Shown: one piece after another, positions 33,300-44,335 of the stretch | Layout: the number at the start of each line of letters is the position of its first letter | Numbering within the stretch: position 1 is the stretch's first letter | Assembly: GCF_015706575.1 (NCBI RefSeq) | Contig: NW_024037047.1 | Span: 2,422,632 to 2,486,631, forward strand | Origin: Patiria miniata | Lineage: Eukaryota; Echinodermata; Asteroidea; Valvatida; Asterinidae | Direction: 5' to 3' | Length of the DNA stretch: 64,000 nucleotides | Program-made: the position numbers and the translations under genes | The notes under the pieces: model-generated | Seen by the model: the letters and a program-made list of their open reading frames with translations, nothing else | The model's database searches: none | Told to the model about the DNA's origin: nothing

Positions 33300-34437
33300 A
33301 TCTAAAAAAGGGCCCCCTTTAAAAAACATCCCTCCTCGCTACAAAACAAGAGCGCGCGAAGCTGCGGCAACCTCATCTGGTTTAATAACGGCTATTTGTC
33401 GCATTACCTATGCCCGCCTGCGTCCTGCGTTCGCTTGGCTGCATCCCTCCCCTATCCCCATCATTCCTCTCGTCATATTTTATGAATAAAACTCCTCGGG
33501 AGCCCCTCGCCTCAATTTATTAGCGAAGTGGCAACACCGTGCCGGTTCACCTTGACAATCAAGGTTTTTTTTTTTTTACCGTTTTAATCTTCAACACTTT
33601 CTCTTAATTCTTGACATGTCTCCGGGAGACGCAAGCTGCAGCTTATTGCGTATTTCCCCGGACACCGGGACAAAAACAAAAATGCAAGCTTTGGATGAGA
33701 CAAATATTATTACTTACATGTATTATAATCTGATCTTACAGGAAATGTGTACATACAGTACCATGACAGCTTTAGGATACGACATCAATTTCAACCCAAA
33801 ATGAACGCGCACAGCACAACGCCATTTTGTGTTCATCAAGAAGTGAATTTATCATACTATACACTTATACATCAATTTGCCTCCGAAATAATTTTGCCAA
33901 TGAAACAATTTATTGAATTATTAGCCCTGCAACGCTTGTGTGTGTATGTATAGCGCCCTCAACAGACCATGTTTGTTGACAATAAGAAAAGTTCAAGGTT
34001 TTGCCATAACACAATGAATTAGTGACGAGTGAAGGCCCCCTCTCGGGCGAAATAAGTTGATGTGCATTACATTCGGTGATGAATATTTGACCAAATCGTC
34101 TCTCTTTAAGCACGTGAATGAGTAATGCCTCCTTGTATAATCATGATTAGGCCGTTATACACTCACGGTTTGAAGGACATGATAACATAGCAGGTTTGGT
34201 GTTTTTTTTTGTTTTTTTTTCTAATGTAATCCCAAGGTTGTGTTTCAACATTGCTGTAACCTTGCAGTGCTATTCCCATACTGACATAAATTTCGTGACA
34301 GTAAAATACGATCCAATGCTTTCTTCAGAAAACTGTGACTATTTTTCCATTAAAAAACAAACCAGTTATTTAACTGAACGGAGGTCTGAGCATGGAATAT
34401 GCACATGGCTGTTAAAAGAATTATTTTATGAAACATG
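33300..34437. other. Repeat-poor region, candidate regulatory DNA
   Basis: 33350-33560 is GC-richer than its flanks, repeat-free and has TAAT/TTATTAG sites (CAATTTATTAGCGAAG). No coding domain was found in any open frame. A GCGCCCTC core lies at 33953. Confidence 0.3.
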
Positions 34438-34567
34438 CACTGCAAAAACTGTAGTGTTAATTTAACACCATTCGGTATCCATCTAGGACAACACCAGTAA
34501 AATTTAACACCAGATGGTCCTATATAGATACCAATGGTGTAAATTTAACACTGCAGTTTTTGCAGTG
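34438..34567. mobile_element. Family Y palindromic MITE copy 3
   Basis: The 130-bp foldback in the opposite orientation to copies 1 and 2. Flanks are TG rather than TA, so the target site has changed or the ends have drifted. Confidence 0.85.
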
Positions 34568-35119
34568 TGTAATTGTAAACGGTGCTTGAATAGTGCAAAG
34601 AATTCAGTACAGAGTACACAGCACGAGGCATGTAGTTCACCCGTAGTACGACAACCGCGAGCGCGAATACTCTCAGCGGGCATCAAGTCTCTTCCTGCCC
34701 CGTTGATAGGCGTTTTCGCTCGGTGGAGCAATGCTCTTCCGCCCCGCTTCCTTGCCCGTGTGATCCGTGTTGTTGGTGGGCGTGCGTAGAAGGGTTTTTA
34801 AATTCTGGCGTTATGCCATGGTTGATGTGTGGATATATACACGTATATTGTGTCACTGAACGGCTGAAGAAGGGGGGGGGGTAGGGGGTATGTAAGTGGT
34901 GACATTCCACTAAACTTTAGCTGACAAGAAATGAATAATCTTGCCCATGTATGGCGACTTCTCCAGTTGGAATCGATAGTATATTTTCTTTTTTTCCAAA
35001 TATTTTTTTTTACGGCGCGATAAGTTGTAGGCGTTTTGGTAATTAATACATATTGTGCAAATGCTTGATGTAACAAGCAACTCCAAAAATTGTGTTTATC
35101 AATAAATTACAGTCGTGCT
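34568..35119. other. Spacer, no gene seen
   Basis: 34600-34790 is GC-rich with an open frame of 91 codons but no recognised domain. A G run lies near 34873. Confidence 0.35.
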
Positions 35120-35308
35120 ATCTCGTTGTAAGCATGTTTCGAAGCTGAACATTACATGTCCAATTCCTAAACATCATTCGCTAAACAATCGCTATCCATT
35201 CTTACTCTAAACATGTTTAGTATTTAAACATAATTACAAAGTGACATAAAAAAAAAGTGCTTAGAAAAGTGTTTAAAGTTATTGCTAAACACAATTTTTT
35301 TGCTGTGT
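35120..35308. mobile_element. Family W MITE copy 2 (partial)
   Basis: AATTCCTAAACATCA, TCTAAACATGTTTAGTATTT and AGAAAAGTGTTTAAAG ... GCTAAACACAATTTTTTTGC match the right part of 32785-33031. The left end is eroded. Confidence 0.6.
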
Positions 35309-36137
35309 GTTTGTATAAACTGGACGAATTTTCCTGATTAATTAAGTCAATCCAGTTTATCGTTGGCAGAAAAAAGTCAACCACAGTGTATGACGTTTGG
35401 CATTGAAAGTCCCCCACTACGACCCTTCGGAAATACAAGGTGCTTTAAAATCACGCAAAACACGCGCTGTATAACAAGAACAACGAACTGTTCATCTAAA
35501 AGTAAAGCTAACCCCATCGAACGGAATCGAAAACGACGGGTCGGTTTGAACACGCAACATTAGCCGCGACTAACATGTGTAACGGAGTAACGCAAAAAAG
35601 GCGTGTGCGTCAGGGGTCTGGAAGTATTCTCTTACGCCAAGCTGAGCTCGAGGTTGCTGGAATTGAGGTTACAAGGATGATTAACCATTAATCCCTTACG
35701 ATCCGATGATCTGATAGCAACCCATCTGTGATCACATCAGAAGGTTTTTGTAACGGCTTGAACTCACGTTGCGCTATGCGATCCGTCGTGCGGCCGTGAA
35801 ACGTGCACGGTGCAAGGATGAAGACTTTCGCGCCAGCGCGCGCCAAAACGCAGTTCTGTCCAGTGTAAATGTCATGAATGCATGGACTGTACAAAACGAC
35901 ATGCATATTGCGTTTATGTACACTGCAATGATGGTTGCGTAAATCGTGCATGTTCATCAACCAAAATGCTCCTAAACAAAGCTTTTCAGCAAATTGGGAG
36001 TGGGTAATGCGATCAAGTTGCGCATTATTCCTCGGCAAGTACAAACAGATACACTTTACAAATGAAAGATGAACTGAAACTTATTCTTTTCTTGATGAGG
36101 TGATCAAAAGCTGCACAGCCCTTAACGTGAAACTGGC
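35309..36137. other. Spacer, no gene seen
   Basis: 35640-36050 is mixed-GC and repeat-free. A 118-codon minus-strand open frame at 35688-36044 has no recognisable domain. Confidence 0.35.
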
Positions 36138-36145
36138 ACTTTAGT

Positions 36146-36418
36146 CATGGGCGTCGCGAGGGGGGGGGGGGGCAAGGGGGGCGCTTGCCCCCCCCCCCCC
36201 CCGGAAAAGCCACCAAAAAAACAAAAAAAGGAAGGGAAAAAAGAGAAAAAAAGAAAAGAAAAAGAGGCGCGAAGTCATAGTGGGGGAGGGGGCAAAATGT
36301 CCCTGCCTCCCTCTAAAAAGCGATAAATCGAGAATATGTTGAGAAATACAGGAGTTTTTTGGGAAAAAATATGTTTTGCCCCCCCCCCCTTTAGAAAAAA
36401 ATCCTGGCGACGCCCATG
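36146..36418. mobile_element. hAT-like MITE with perfect 8-bp target duplication
   Basis: CATGGGCGTCGC at the left and its inverse GCGACGCCCATG at the right. ACTTTAGT occurs at 36138-36145 and 36419-36426, a perfect 8-bp duplication, the hAT hallmark. The interior is G- and C-tract rich with purine runs. The minus-strand open frame across it is low-complexity. Confidence 0.9.
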
Positions 36419-36426
36419 ACTTTAGT

Positions 36427-36861
36427 CCAACCTTTTTATTAAGTGGCGATAAGATATGACAAACCAACACACAGAAACTTGTTGAGCGGTTGGTGGCGCC
36501 CACACACCCATGTCATTAAGTTTGTCCACCTCTAGTTTGTCCATGTAAACCTAATTACAGTTATTATTTGTGCGTGCAGTGCTGTTGTGTTGACCATAAT
36601 CTCATAGACATGCGTGTGGACGTACTGGCTTTTGACCATCTTTCTTTAAACCATCGCCATTTCTTAATTAAGGCTTTATTTTCAGCGTCGTTTGCACCAT
36701 ATACCACGAAGATGCTGTGGTTTTGAATATCTTCAAACAATTTTAACATGTCTCCCCAATCCCAAGAAATCTACATCTGAAAAAAAGTGTGAACATTTTT
36801 TGGACCAGCTGTATATCTATTCAGTTTTGTGTCCAAAGCTTCCATTTTGAGATGTGTGGTC
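36427..36861. other. Spacer, no gene seen
   Basis: No repeat or domain was recognised. Confidence 0.35.
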
Positions 36862-37165
36862 CTAATGAGTTCGTAGTGGCACATTGGTTCTACCGTGAAT
36901 CGTGTTATGGAGTATTGAACTCAGGATCTTGTGGGTAAATCTGCAGGTCGTGGGTTCGATTCCAGCCCGGTGCGTGTGTCCTTAAGCAAGACACTTTGTC
37001 TTGCCCAAGGAGTACATATGGGTACCTGTCAGGGGAGATATGGTCATGTGTGTGGTTTCAGCCAGTCGCGCCTATTATGGCAGCATTGAGCTGTATAGCC
37101 TACTCCATGCAGGAGCTGAGATGTCTCTCGGATGTTTTCATTGGCCCGGTGAGCAGGGGTAATAA
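36862..37165 (+). mobile_element. tRNA-derived SINE, family A copy 3
   Basis: The B box GGTTCGATTCC lies at 36953-36963, then GTGTCCTTAAGCAAGACAC and the block ending CATTGGCCCGGTGAGCAGGG. It is more diverged than copy 2. Confidence 0.8.
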
Positions 37166-37480
37166 TATTGTACCCCACCATGATAACCTACTTGTTTTAT
37201 ATGTGTGCAATATAAATCGATATACACCTGTTAATGGTACCTCAAGGAGACATTTTGTCGTCATAAATTATACCTAATAGGGAGACACCGGACATTATCT
37301 ATTTAGAGGTAAAATCGTATTGTCGCAAATAGTCTGGATCGATTGCACGTGGTCCAAAACATAAATATACCAACATTCGTGTAGGTAGGATAAGGTAAAG
37401 TTGGGGTTGGGTGACTTAGAAGTTGGAACAAATTGTGCACAAGTGTATGGGAATGTCTCCCAAGTAACCTAGTATCGGTA
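37166..37480 (+). repeat. Interspersed repeat V copy 2
   Basis: CAAGGAGACATTTTGTCGTC, AGGGAGACACCGGACATTAT and GTGGTCCAAAACATAAATAT follow the order of copy 1 (696-1330) but lack its 300-bp insert. It directly follows SINE A, as in copy 1 once the Z insertion is ignored. Confidence 0.6.
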
Positions 37481-37494
37481 ATAATTATTATTAT

Positions 37495-37840
37495 CTCTTT
37501 CTGGTGGTCTGGGTTCGAATCTCGCCTGATGGTTTTCAGGGTTTTCTTGCACCTTTGTTTTAATTGTCATTCCTACTCGGTCTTTACTGGAAGGTTTCTT
37601 GCCCATGGGACTATGGTTTTTCTCCATGTGACGACTGATATGATGACTGGTCGAAGAAAGATCTGCAGCAACTTAATTTGTACTCGTAATCAGGCTATTA
37701 CGTGTTGGTCTCATTTCGCCTTCACACGTCCACACCTTTCTGTTATACTGACATCGCATTATATTTCTTTTGCTGTTCAGAAACCCATGAGGTTTTCCCC
37801 CGGACCTCAAACACCATTAAGGAATAGATAAAGACACGTC
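37495..37840 (+). mobile_element. tRNA-like SINE fragment related to family C
   Basis: B-box-like GGTTCGAATCT lies at about 37511, followed by TTTTCAGGGTTTTCTTGCAC, and later by GAGGTTTTCCCCCGGACCTC. These resemble the B box and the GGGTTTTCC blocks of the SINE at 21560. Confidence 0.5.
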
Positions 37841-38304
37841 CGAAGAAAAACACCGGCGCGACTAACCAGATCTGAGCGGGCTGAGCCCCGGACGTGGACG
37901 GGGGGAAAGCAGCCCCGTCCCGGCCTGCCCCCGGGGTCCGTGCCTGGCCAACCTAGCGGCAGTAATTTGGCGCCGCCGAGTCTGGCTTGACAGCGCTATA
38001 GGCTGAGCGGCTGTTATATAGCATTCTATTCCAAGTTCACGTCTCACACCATGCACGCAGGCAGCGGGCCCATCTACTAGCCCTAGGGGATTATAGGCCT
38101 GCACAAGCCGTCGCCAGAATTGGTTTTCTACGATTAGTCAGGGTTTGGGTCAAATCTTGGAGGCCGAGTTATTTCCTATATGCATAATACTTTCCTCCTG
38201 AAGATTTCTCAATCAACATTTGCTTTCTTTATTTACAACTTTTTTTGGAGAATCTGTGAACAGATTTAAATTGTCTATTCTGATATTGAACCCAGTGCTT
38301 TTAC
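37841..38304. other. GC-rich patch then AT-rich spacer
   Basis: 37855-38110 is markedly GC-rich, without a recognised domain in any frame. It is a possible regulatory island. Confidence 0.3.
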
Positions 38305-38346
38305 TCGACGTTTCGGACTGGTATTCTGTGGTCGTCTTCCGTCTTT
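38305..38346 (-). ncRNA. Hammerhead-like stem-loop motif, copy 3
   Basis: The minus strand reads GAAGACGACCACAGAATACC, then AGTCCGAAACGTCGAGT. It shares the GACGACCACAG and GAAACGTCGAG parts with copy 1 at 25031. Confidence 0.35.
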
Positions 38347-38759
38347 ATATGACGGTGATATAGTTGTTGTTGTGATATAGTTGATTTACTTCACAAGTCA
38401 ATAGCTGATTAATATGCAATGACTATAGTCCGGCTTAGGCTATAATAATGTCAGCTAGTTCATCCCGGCTTTGACTTAATAATACGGACCGAGACATCCT
38501 CACAAGAAGAGGTGCCCATTTCCCTCCCAAGTATAATTACTTGATAACGTCCGTGAATGTTTAGCGAAGTTGAGGTATTGGATGATTTGTGATGATGGCG
38601 TGCATGCATGGGCTCCAACAGAACCGAAGCTCGAACAGTGGCCTGTGTATCAACATAAGTAGTGTATTACAACACACACGGCTGTCAGTGGCAGATCAGA
38701 ATTGGCACCGTTTTGGTTCCAATCTGTTTCCTTAAGTCTGCTTGCAGTTTGCTAGTCCA
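38347..38759. other. Spacer, no gene seen
   Basis: No repeat or domain was recognised. Confidence 0.35.
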
Positions 38760-39665
38760 TGAGTGTCAGTCTGGTGTCATCTTTGCACCTGACTCACTCA
38801 CTGACTCACTCACTCACTAAGCGTCCTGGCTCACTGCAAATTAGACTCACTTAAAGGGAATATACATCATTGGCTTTTGCTGTAATTTTCAGAAATGAAC
38901 TATTTGAGGGGTTAGTATAATAGATCAAATACTGTTTAACTGACATGTTTGAAATGTTGTGTTCGAAAATGCTTGAAAAGCCAAGAAAAACAAAGTTGTT
39001 TAAGCAGTCTGGTTCCCTGACTCCACTAAAGATAAAAAGGATCAATTTATAGATGTCGGAAAATTGTAAGGTAAGGGAACCAGTCTAGCTGGCCTGCACC
39101 CGTTCATGAACATGTAACCAATAGCAAACAAAATTTGGACTGAAAAAAATTGTAAATTTGGAGCAGTAGTTGAAAAATAGTTAGGTTTTTTCAACGGTGG
39201 TCGGCCGACCACCGTTGGAAATGTATACAAAAATACCATTTTATTGAAAATGACTTGACACCAGGTGCCATAATTTTACAGGATGCTTTAGACTGTCATT
39301 TACCAACATCCTAGTAAGGTATTTCGTAAAAACTTGGTAGTTTTATTTTTCGATGTTGCAAATGTTGTGTATTCCCTTTAAATCTCACAAGTGGCCTTAA
39401 ATCTCACAGTGTGACTCAGATGACTGGATGAATGAGGAACGGATATGGCAGCATGCTGGATGGACGGAATACCCGACGTTGTGCTTAGAGTTGTTGTAGA
39501 CTGTTGATAGAACAAGCAGTTCTATCGGGTAGGTTTGCACCGTAACGCCACAGAATGTGCTGAATCATGAGAAGATTTCAGATGATTAGCCGTTCTGAAT
39601 CAATTGAATACAGTTTTGTGCAGTTTGGGACCAGTTTTACTAGGTTTGCCTTGTCTTGTTGAGAA
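38760..39665 (+). repeat. Interspersed repeat S copy 3, split by a family X insertion
   Basis: 38765-38850 has GTCTGGTGTCATCTTTGCAC and CACTCACTGACT tracts. 39382-39665 has CTATCGGGTAGGTTTGCACC and TTAGCCGTTCTGAATCAATT as in the other S copies. The two parts are interrupted by the element at 38851-39381. Confidence 0.55.
38851..39381 (-). mobile_element. Family X element copy 4 (subfamily X1)
   Basis: TTAA at 38851-38854 and 39378-39381. Reverse orientation. The palindromic core at 39192-39217 is perfect, with CAACGGTGG paired to CCACCGTTG. Confidence 0.9.
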
Positions 39666-41055
39666 GCATATCTCTCTGGTGTTCTACGCCACGTGCATAC
39701 TTCCCACTTTCATATACCTCATACATGTCTCAATTGCTATTGGTTTAGTAACCAAATCGTTAGCTAATCATGAATGTTTGAAGGGAAATCATGGATTATG
39801 CGTTCCAAGAAAAAACGGAACATTTAATAATATTTCTTCTTTTGTGGGGGGTAAATCCTGGTTTAGTTCTAGCTTGGGAAACCCCAGCTCTTAATGCTCA
39901 CTGGAAATTCGACAATTAGAGCTTGGGAGATAAATGTACATTATAAACATGTGGTCTAAATTAGGCTGGTTCCGGGTCCCTTCCCTTGATAGCTCTCATT
40001 CTGAATGTAGAAGGTGGGAACCAGTCCATATTTTGTTTCCCCATTTCTGAGGGAACCTTGAATGAACACGTCTCGTCTTGTAATGTTTCATTTCATTTTG
40101 CTCTATTTTTAAGTCAATCCTGTGTTTCACGAATGACTGCTGCATGGTGTCTAGCGAGTTTTGTCTCGACTGCTTTTTTGGCTGAAACTTGCCGAAAAGC
40201 GTACCTCCCAGATGTATAATGCACGTTTCTTCCAAGCTCTAAAACTAATGTCAAATTTCCAAGGAGCATTAGAGCTGGGGCTTCCCAAGTTGGTTTAGTT
40301 CGACATTTTTATCTCGTGATTTTCCCTACCAGAAGGCCCGGAAGCGTCGTGGAATTCCAATTCGTTCACGCCGATGCCGCCTCAATCGCCACCACGCCCC
40401 CAGGCGACATAAATACACTCTGCCGTTTTTTTTATTGCTATAATAATAGCCAATAGTTCAGCACCAAGTTCATGCTATTAAAGATGGCGTAATATGCAAA
40501 TTGCCCCACTTCCGGATTATAATCTGACTGGATTGAAAGTAAAATAAACCACAAAAATTTGACCAAGAAATTTGGCACCATTTATCCGCAACTCACGTGC
40601 TTGGGATGTGCTTTTGATAATTGTGTGTGTTTTTTTTCTCATAAAGTGCACACATTTTAATTAGTAGGTTAGAAATAGAAATGTTGACTTTGTTCTGGGA
40701 CACACTGTTAGTTGCGTCAATAGCGCCCTCTGTTGGTGACTGGTTATTAACTAATGTAAACAATGTCCCATTAGGCGTATATTTCGCTTCAGTGAGTGGT
40801 GGTACTCGCCTAAAAAAATTAATGAAAAATATTTAACAATAAACAAATAACAAGCAACGAACAAAACTAACAAAATGAACAAGATAAAAATAATAAATAA
40901 ATAAAAAGATAAAATAAAAACAATTTATTAAAGACATCAATAAATAAAACAAAATATATAAATATAACAAATACAAAACACAAAAATAATACGATAAAAG
41001 GTACTGAAACTTTATTACTGTTTTTTATCTGTTTTTTAAAAACAACGAAGGCGGC
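39666..41055. other. Spacer with AT-rich tract, no gene seen
   Basis: Contains a strong CTCF-like site on the minus strand at 40723-40736. 40810-41000 is an AAATAAATA-type low-complexity tract. An inverted pair (AAACCCCAGCTCTTAATGCT near 39880, AGCATTAGAGCTGGGGCTTC near 40265) brackets 39.87-40.29 kb and may mark another foldback element. Confidence 0.4.
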
Positions 41056-41095
41056 CTGATATTCCGATCTTAACAAGATCATCTTCAGAGGCAAA
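41056..41095 (-). ncRNA. Hammerhead-like stem-loop motif, copy 4
   Basis: The minus strand reads CTGAAGATGATCTTGTTAAG, then ATCGGAATATCAGGC. CTGAAGA fits CTGANGA and the 7-bp stem TGATCTT/AAGATCG is good. The GAAA box is GGAAT. Confidence 0.4.
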
Positions 41096-41142
41096 TGACA
41101 GCGGTACAAGAAACAATCATGTTATGGACACACAAGCACGCA

Positions 41143-41272
41143 CACTGCAAAAACTGCAGTGTTAAATTTACACCATTGGTATCTATATAGGACCATCTGG
41201 TGTTAAATTTTACTGGTGTTATCCTATATAGATACCGAATGGTGTTAAATTAACACCACAGTTTTTGCAGTG
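41143..41272. mobile_element. Family Y palindromic MITE copy 4
   Basis: The 130-bp foldback is the same as at 28473. Flanking bases are CA and CA, not TA. Confidence 0.9.
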
Positions 41273-42573
41273 CAGGGATGGAGGAGAACGCGTGTTTATA
41301 GGTCCTGTGATGTGTTTTGCAGGTACAGCATTTAATACCAATAATAATGAACCAAAATCATCACATTTTGAAACCTTTCGGTAGGACTGCGATACGGTTT
41401 CAAGGCTGCCAAATTGTTTCTAAAAGCCGTTTTCCGCCCATTGTTTTTTTCATATGATCTCATTAAAACAGAACATCCTTTAAATTGAAGTTTCAATCTG
41501 CCTCCTAAAATTCAGTCGTTCAATTATACAGAGAAATTATAACCCAAATTATCATTTGAAAATCATAGTTTTTAGTTTTTAATTCTAGAAGTATAAGCAC
41601 CTCCCCCCAAACACACACACAAAATCAACAAAATAGACCGCAGTTCATAGAAAGGTCAATATTTCTAATCCCAGCTTTGTGGTCGTAATTTCCGGATTCG
41701 GTGCACAAATGAGACTTCAATATTTCACCGACTTCACAAAAACCGCAATCGCCGTTCCACACAGTCAACAAGCAAGCAGGAAACAGTTTAAACTCACACC
41801 AAGAAAAAAAACAAAGAGGGACAGTTAAAAAGTCCGCGTACACCAACCCCTGTATCCGAACAATTACTGTTGTAGCTAGCTATTGCACAATGGCAAGACT
41901 GCCTCGAAAACAATGCCACAATTTCACAAAACGGAAACCGGCTCCCCAAAAGGCCAAAACCCTGGCTGAAAAAAAATAAGAAGAAAAAAAAATGACCCTT
42001 TTAATGTAATCTCCGTCATACAAAAACAGATCGGTAGCAAAAGTGGCGTCGGATTAAAATTTAATTGTCCCGAGCCGGGACGAACAACAAAATACCTTGG
42101 GCAAATAATGACCGCGGGTTGGTCTCGCGGCGCAAAGAAAAGAAAACCCCCGTCTCGTGAGAGGAAACGCAAAACAAGAAGAAAGGATTTTTAAAAATGC
42201 ATGGGGATTAATCCTAGCCCCTCTCACAAGAGTTGAAATAAATGTAATCCGGGAACTAAGTAAACAGATTCGGTAGGATTTGGGGCTTTGGCGGCGGCTG
42301 GAGTGCAGTAATTGACGGTGATTTGTCAAAGACCGTCCCGCTCTGAACAATTAGCATATTTCGGTTGATACAGCGTGCCTGCTGTGGCCTGTAGGTTCTT
42401 CAGTATATAAAAAAGGTCCAAATCCAAGTGCACACCTTATAGCCTTCTCTGCACTAATTAAGTACAGCGAGATTTTTCTTTGCTATTTCGACAAACAATT
42501 TCTAAAACAATTTTTAAACAGCATTTTAAATGCCGCGGGTTCAATGTTTACGTGCATTAGCAACGGAATCCAA
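41273..42573. other. Spacer with a GC-richer patch, no gene seen
   Basis: 42040-42360 is a repeat-free patch of moderate GC. Open frames on the minus strand have no recognised domain. Confidence 0.35.
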
Positions 42574-43102
42574 TTAAAGGGAATATACATCATTTGCTTT
42601 AATTTGCTGTCATTTTCAGAAATGGATGAAATTGGGGGGTTGGAAATATATAACAAATATAGTTACACTGACTTTTTTTGAGGTTTTGGGTTCGAAAATG
42701 CTATAAAAACCAAGAAAAACAATAATTTTCCTGTAGTCTGGTTCCCGGACTCCATATAAGAAGAAACAGAGCAGTTTACATACATTGGGGAATTGTAAGG
42801 TCAGGGAACCAGTCTAGCTGGCTTGTACCCGTTCATAGGTGTGTAATCGATTGCAAACAAGTGCGATGGTCAATTGGGGCCAGTATTTGAAAAAAAAGCC
42901 AGTTTTTTTCCAACGCTGGTCGGCCGACCAGCGTTGGAAATTGATACAAAAATAACACTTTTCTTGAAAATGACAGTATACCAGGTGCCATGATTTTACA
43001 GGATGCTTTACACTGTCATTCACTAACAGTCCAGCAAGGTATTTCAAAATGATTTGGTAGTTTTATTTTATGATGTTTGCAAATGTTGTATTTTCCCTTT
43101 AA
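42574..43102 (-). mobile_element. Family X element copy 5 (subfamily X2)
   Basis: TTAA at 42574-42577 and 43099-43102. The core at 42908-42939 is a perfect 32-bp palindrome with half-site CCAACGCTGGTCGG. A second inverted pair, AGTCTGGTTCCC / GGGAACCAGTCT, lies nearby. Closest to copy 2. Confidence 0.92.
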
Positions 43103-43104
43103 AT

Positions 43105-43215
43105 TATGTTCCAAATGTTCCAGAAAAATGGTGCATACATTTTCTCTGTTTCTGAAAATAAATAGTATCTACTGAGCTGAAACTTCAACAGTTTAGTTGT
43201 TATGCACTAGGCCTA
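43105..43215 (-). repeat. Interspersed repeat U fragment (inverted)
   Basis: GAGCTGAAACTTCAACAGTT is the inverse of the CTGTTGAAGTTTCAGCTC block in U copy 1. Confidence 0.5.
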
Positions 43216-43540
43216 TATTTCAGCAATTTTGTTGCTTCCAAAACAAACCCCAAAAAAAGAAAAAAGAAAAGAAAAATAATCCTAAGTTTATACCTTTAAC
43301 ATTCTATTTCCCCGGGGCAATAGTTTGGCGATCATAGTGCCCGGGGACAATAGCCGATTCTATTGGTTGGGCCCAGCTATTCTGGTTCAGACAAAGCCAA
43401 GGTCTATACACGCTGCAGGTTGCTCGGCCTTGAGACGCCAGTCGGGCCAAGTTCGTTCCACGCCGGTAGTGGAATGAAAAACTTGGGGTCAAAGTTATTT
43501 TGTCAGTCCGACCAATCGAAAAAAAGATTCATGTTTAAAA

Positions 43541-44031
43541 TACAGGGTGAGTAAAAAAAAAAAGAAACCCAAATGGCAGAACCATTTTTGTAATGAAGTT
43601 CTGCATGTAGCACTTTCAAAATCTAGGATATTCAAGCCCAATTAATAAGCTTGCTTTTAGTGCAAGAATCATTCAAATGACTCATGTAATTTTCAAGTTA
43701 CGGAATTGTACACACAACCACCGTTTTAAAGTTCTGTCCACGGATCACAAAAAGGATGTGTTCTTTTAGCAAAACGAAAACGATTCACATAGGGATGTGT
43801 GTGAATTGTGATCACACTTACTTTTGTGTGATCCGTACATGGACAAAACTTTAAAACAGTGTTTGTATTTAAAATTCTCTAACTTGAAAAGTACACGGGT
43901 GATTTGAGTGATTCTTGCACTATTAAATTGGGATTTCACATCCGAGACTTTTGAAAGTGCTTCATGCAGAACTTCATTACAAAAATGGTCCTGACATTTT
44001 GGGTTTTCTTTTTTTGTTGACTCGCCCCGTA
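43541..44031. mobile_element. Family Q foldback element copy 1
   Basis: TACAGGGTGAGTAAAA at the left and GACTCGCCCCGTA at the right. Arms run inward through GAAGTTCTGCATGTAGCAC, TTTCAAAATCTAGGATAT and CAAGAATCATTCAAATGA with their inverses, for about 200 bp per arm. The loop is near 43780. Open frames lie in the arms. Confidence 0.85.
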
Positions 44032-44335
44032 CACAAACACTAGGTACGTACGGCTGGAGCTCACACTGGAGAGTTTTATACCTTGAAGAATTCTGACAAT
44101 CTGAAAGTAAAGAAAGATTCAGTAAATACATGTAATTCACGATGATTATAGTGAAAAAGTAGGTAAATTTGAAAACAAATCGATTGTTTTCATCGATTTG
44201 TGTTTAAGCCAGTGTTCAGATTTCTTATACGTATTGCTATACAGTATTGCTACTTTTGGTGTTGTTTTTTTGTGGTTTGCTTGGAATATAATTACTCGAT
44301 TTTCCCACGAAGAGTACTTTCTCCAAGGTAATATA
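44032..44335. other. Spacer, no gene seen
   Basis: AT-rich. AAATCGATTG and CATCGATTTG near 44178-44200 form a small inverted pair. Confidence 0.35.
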
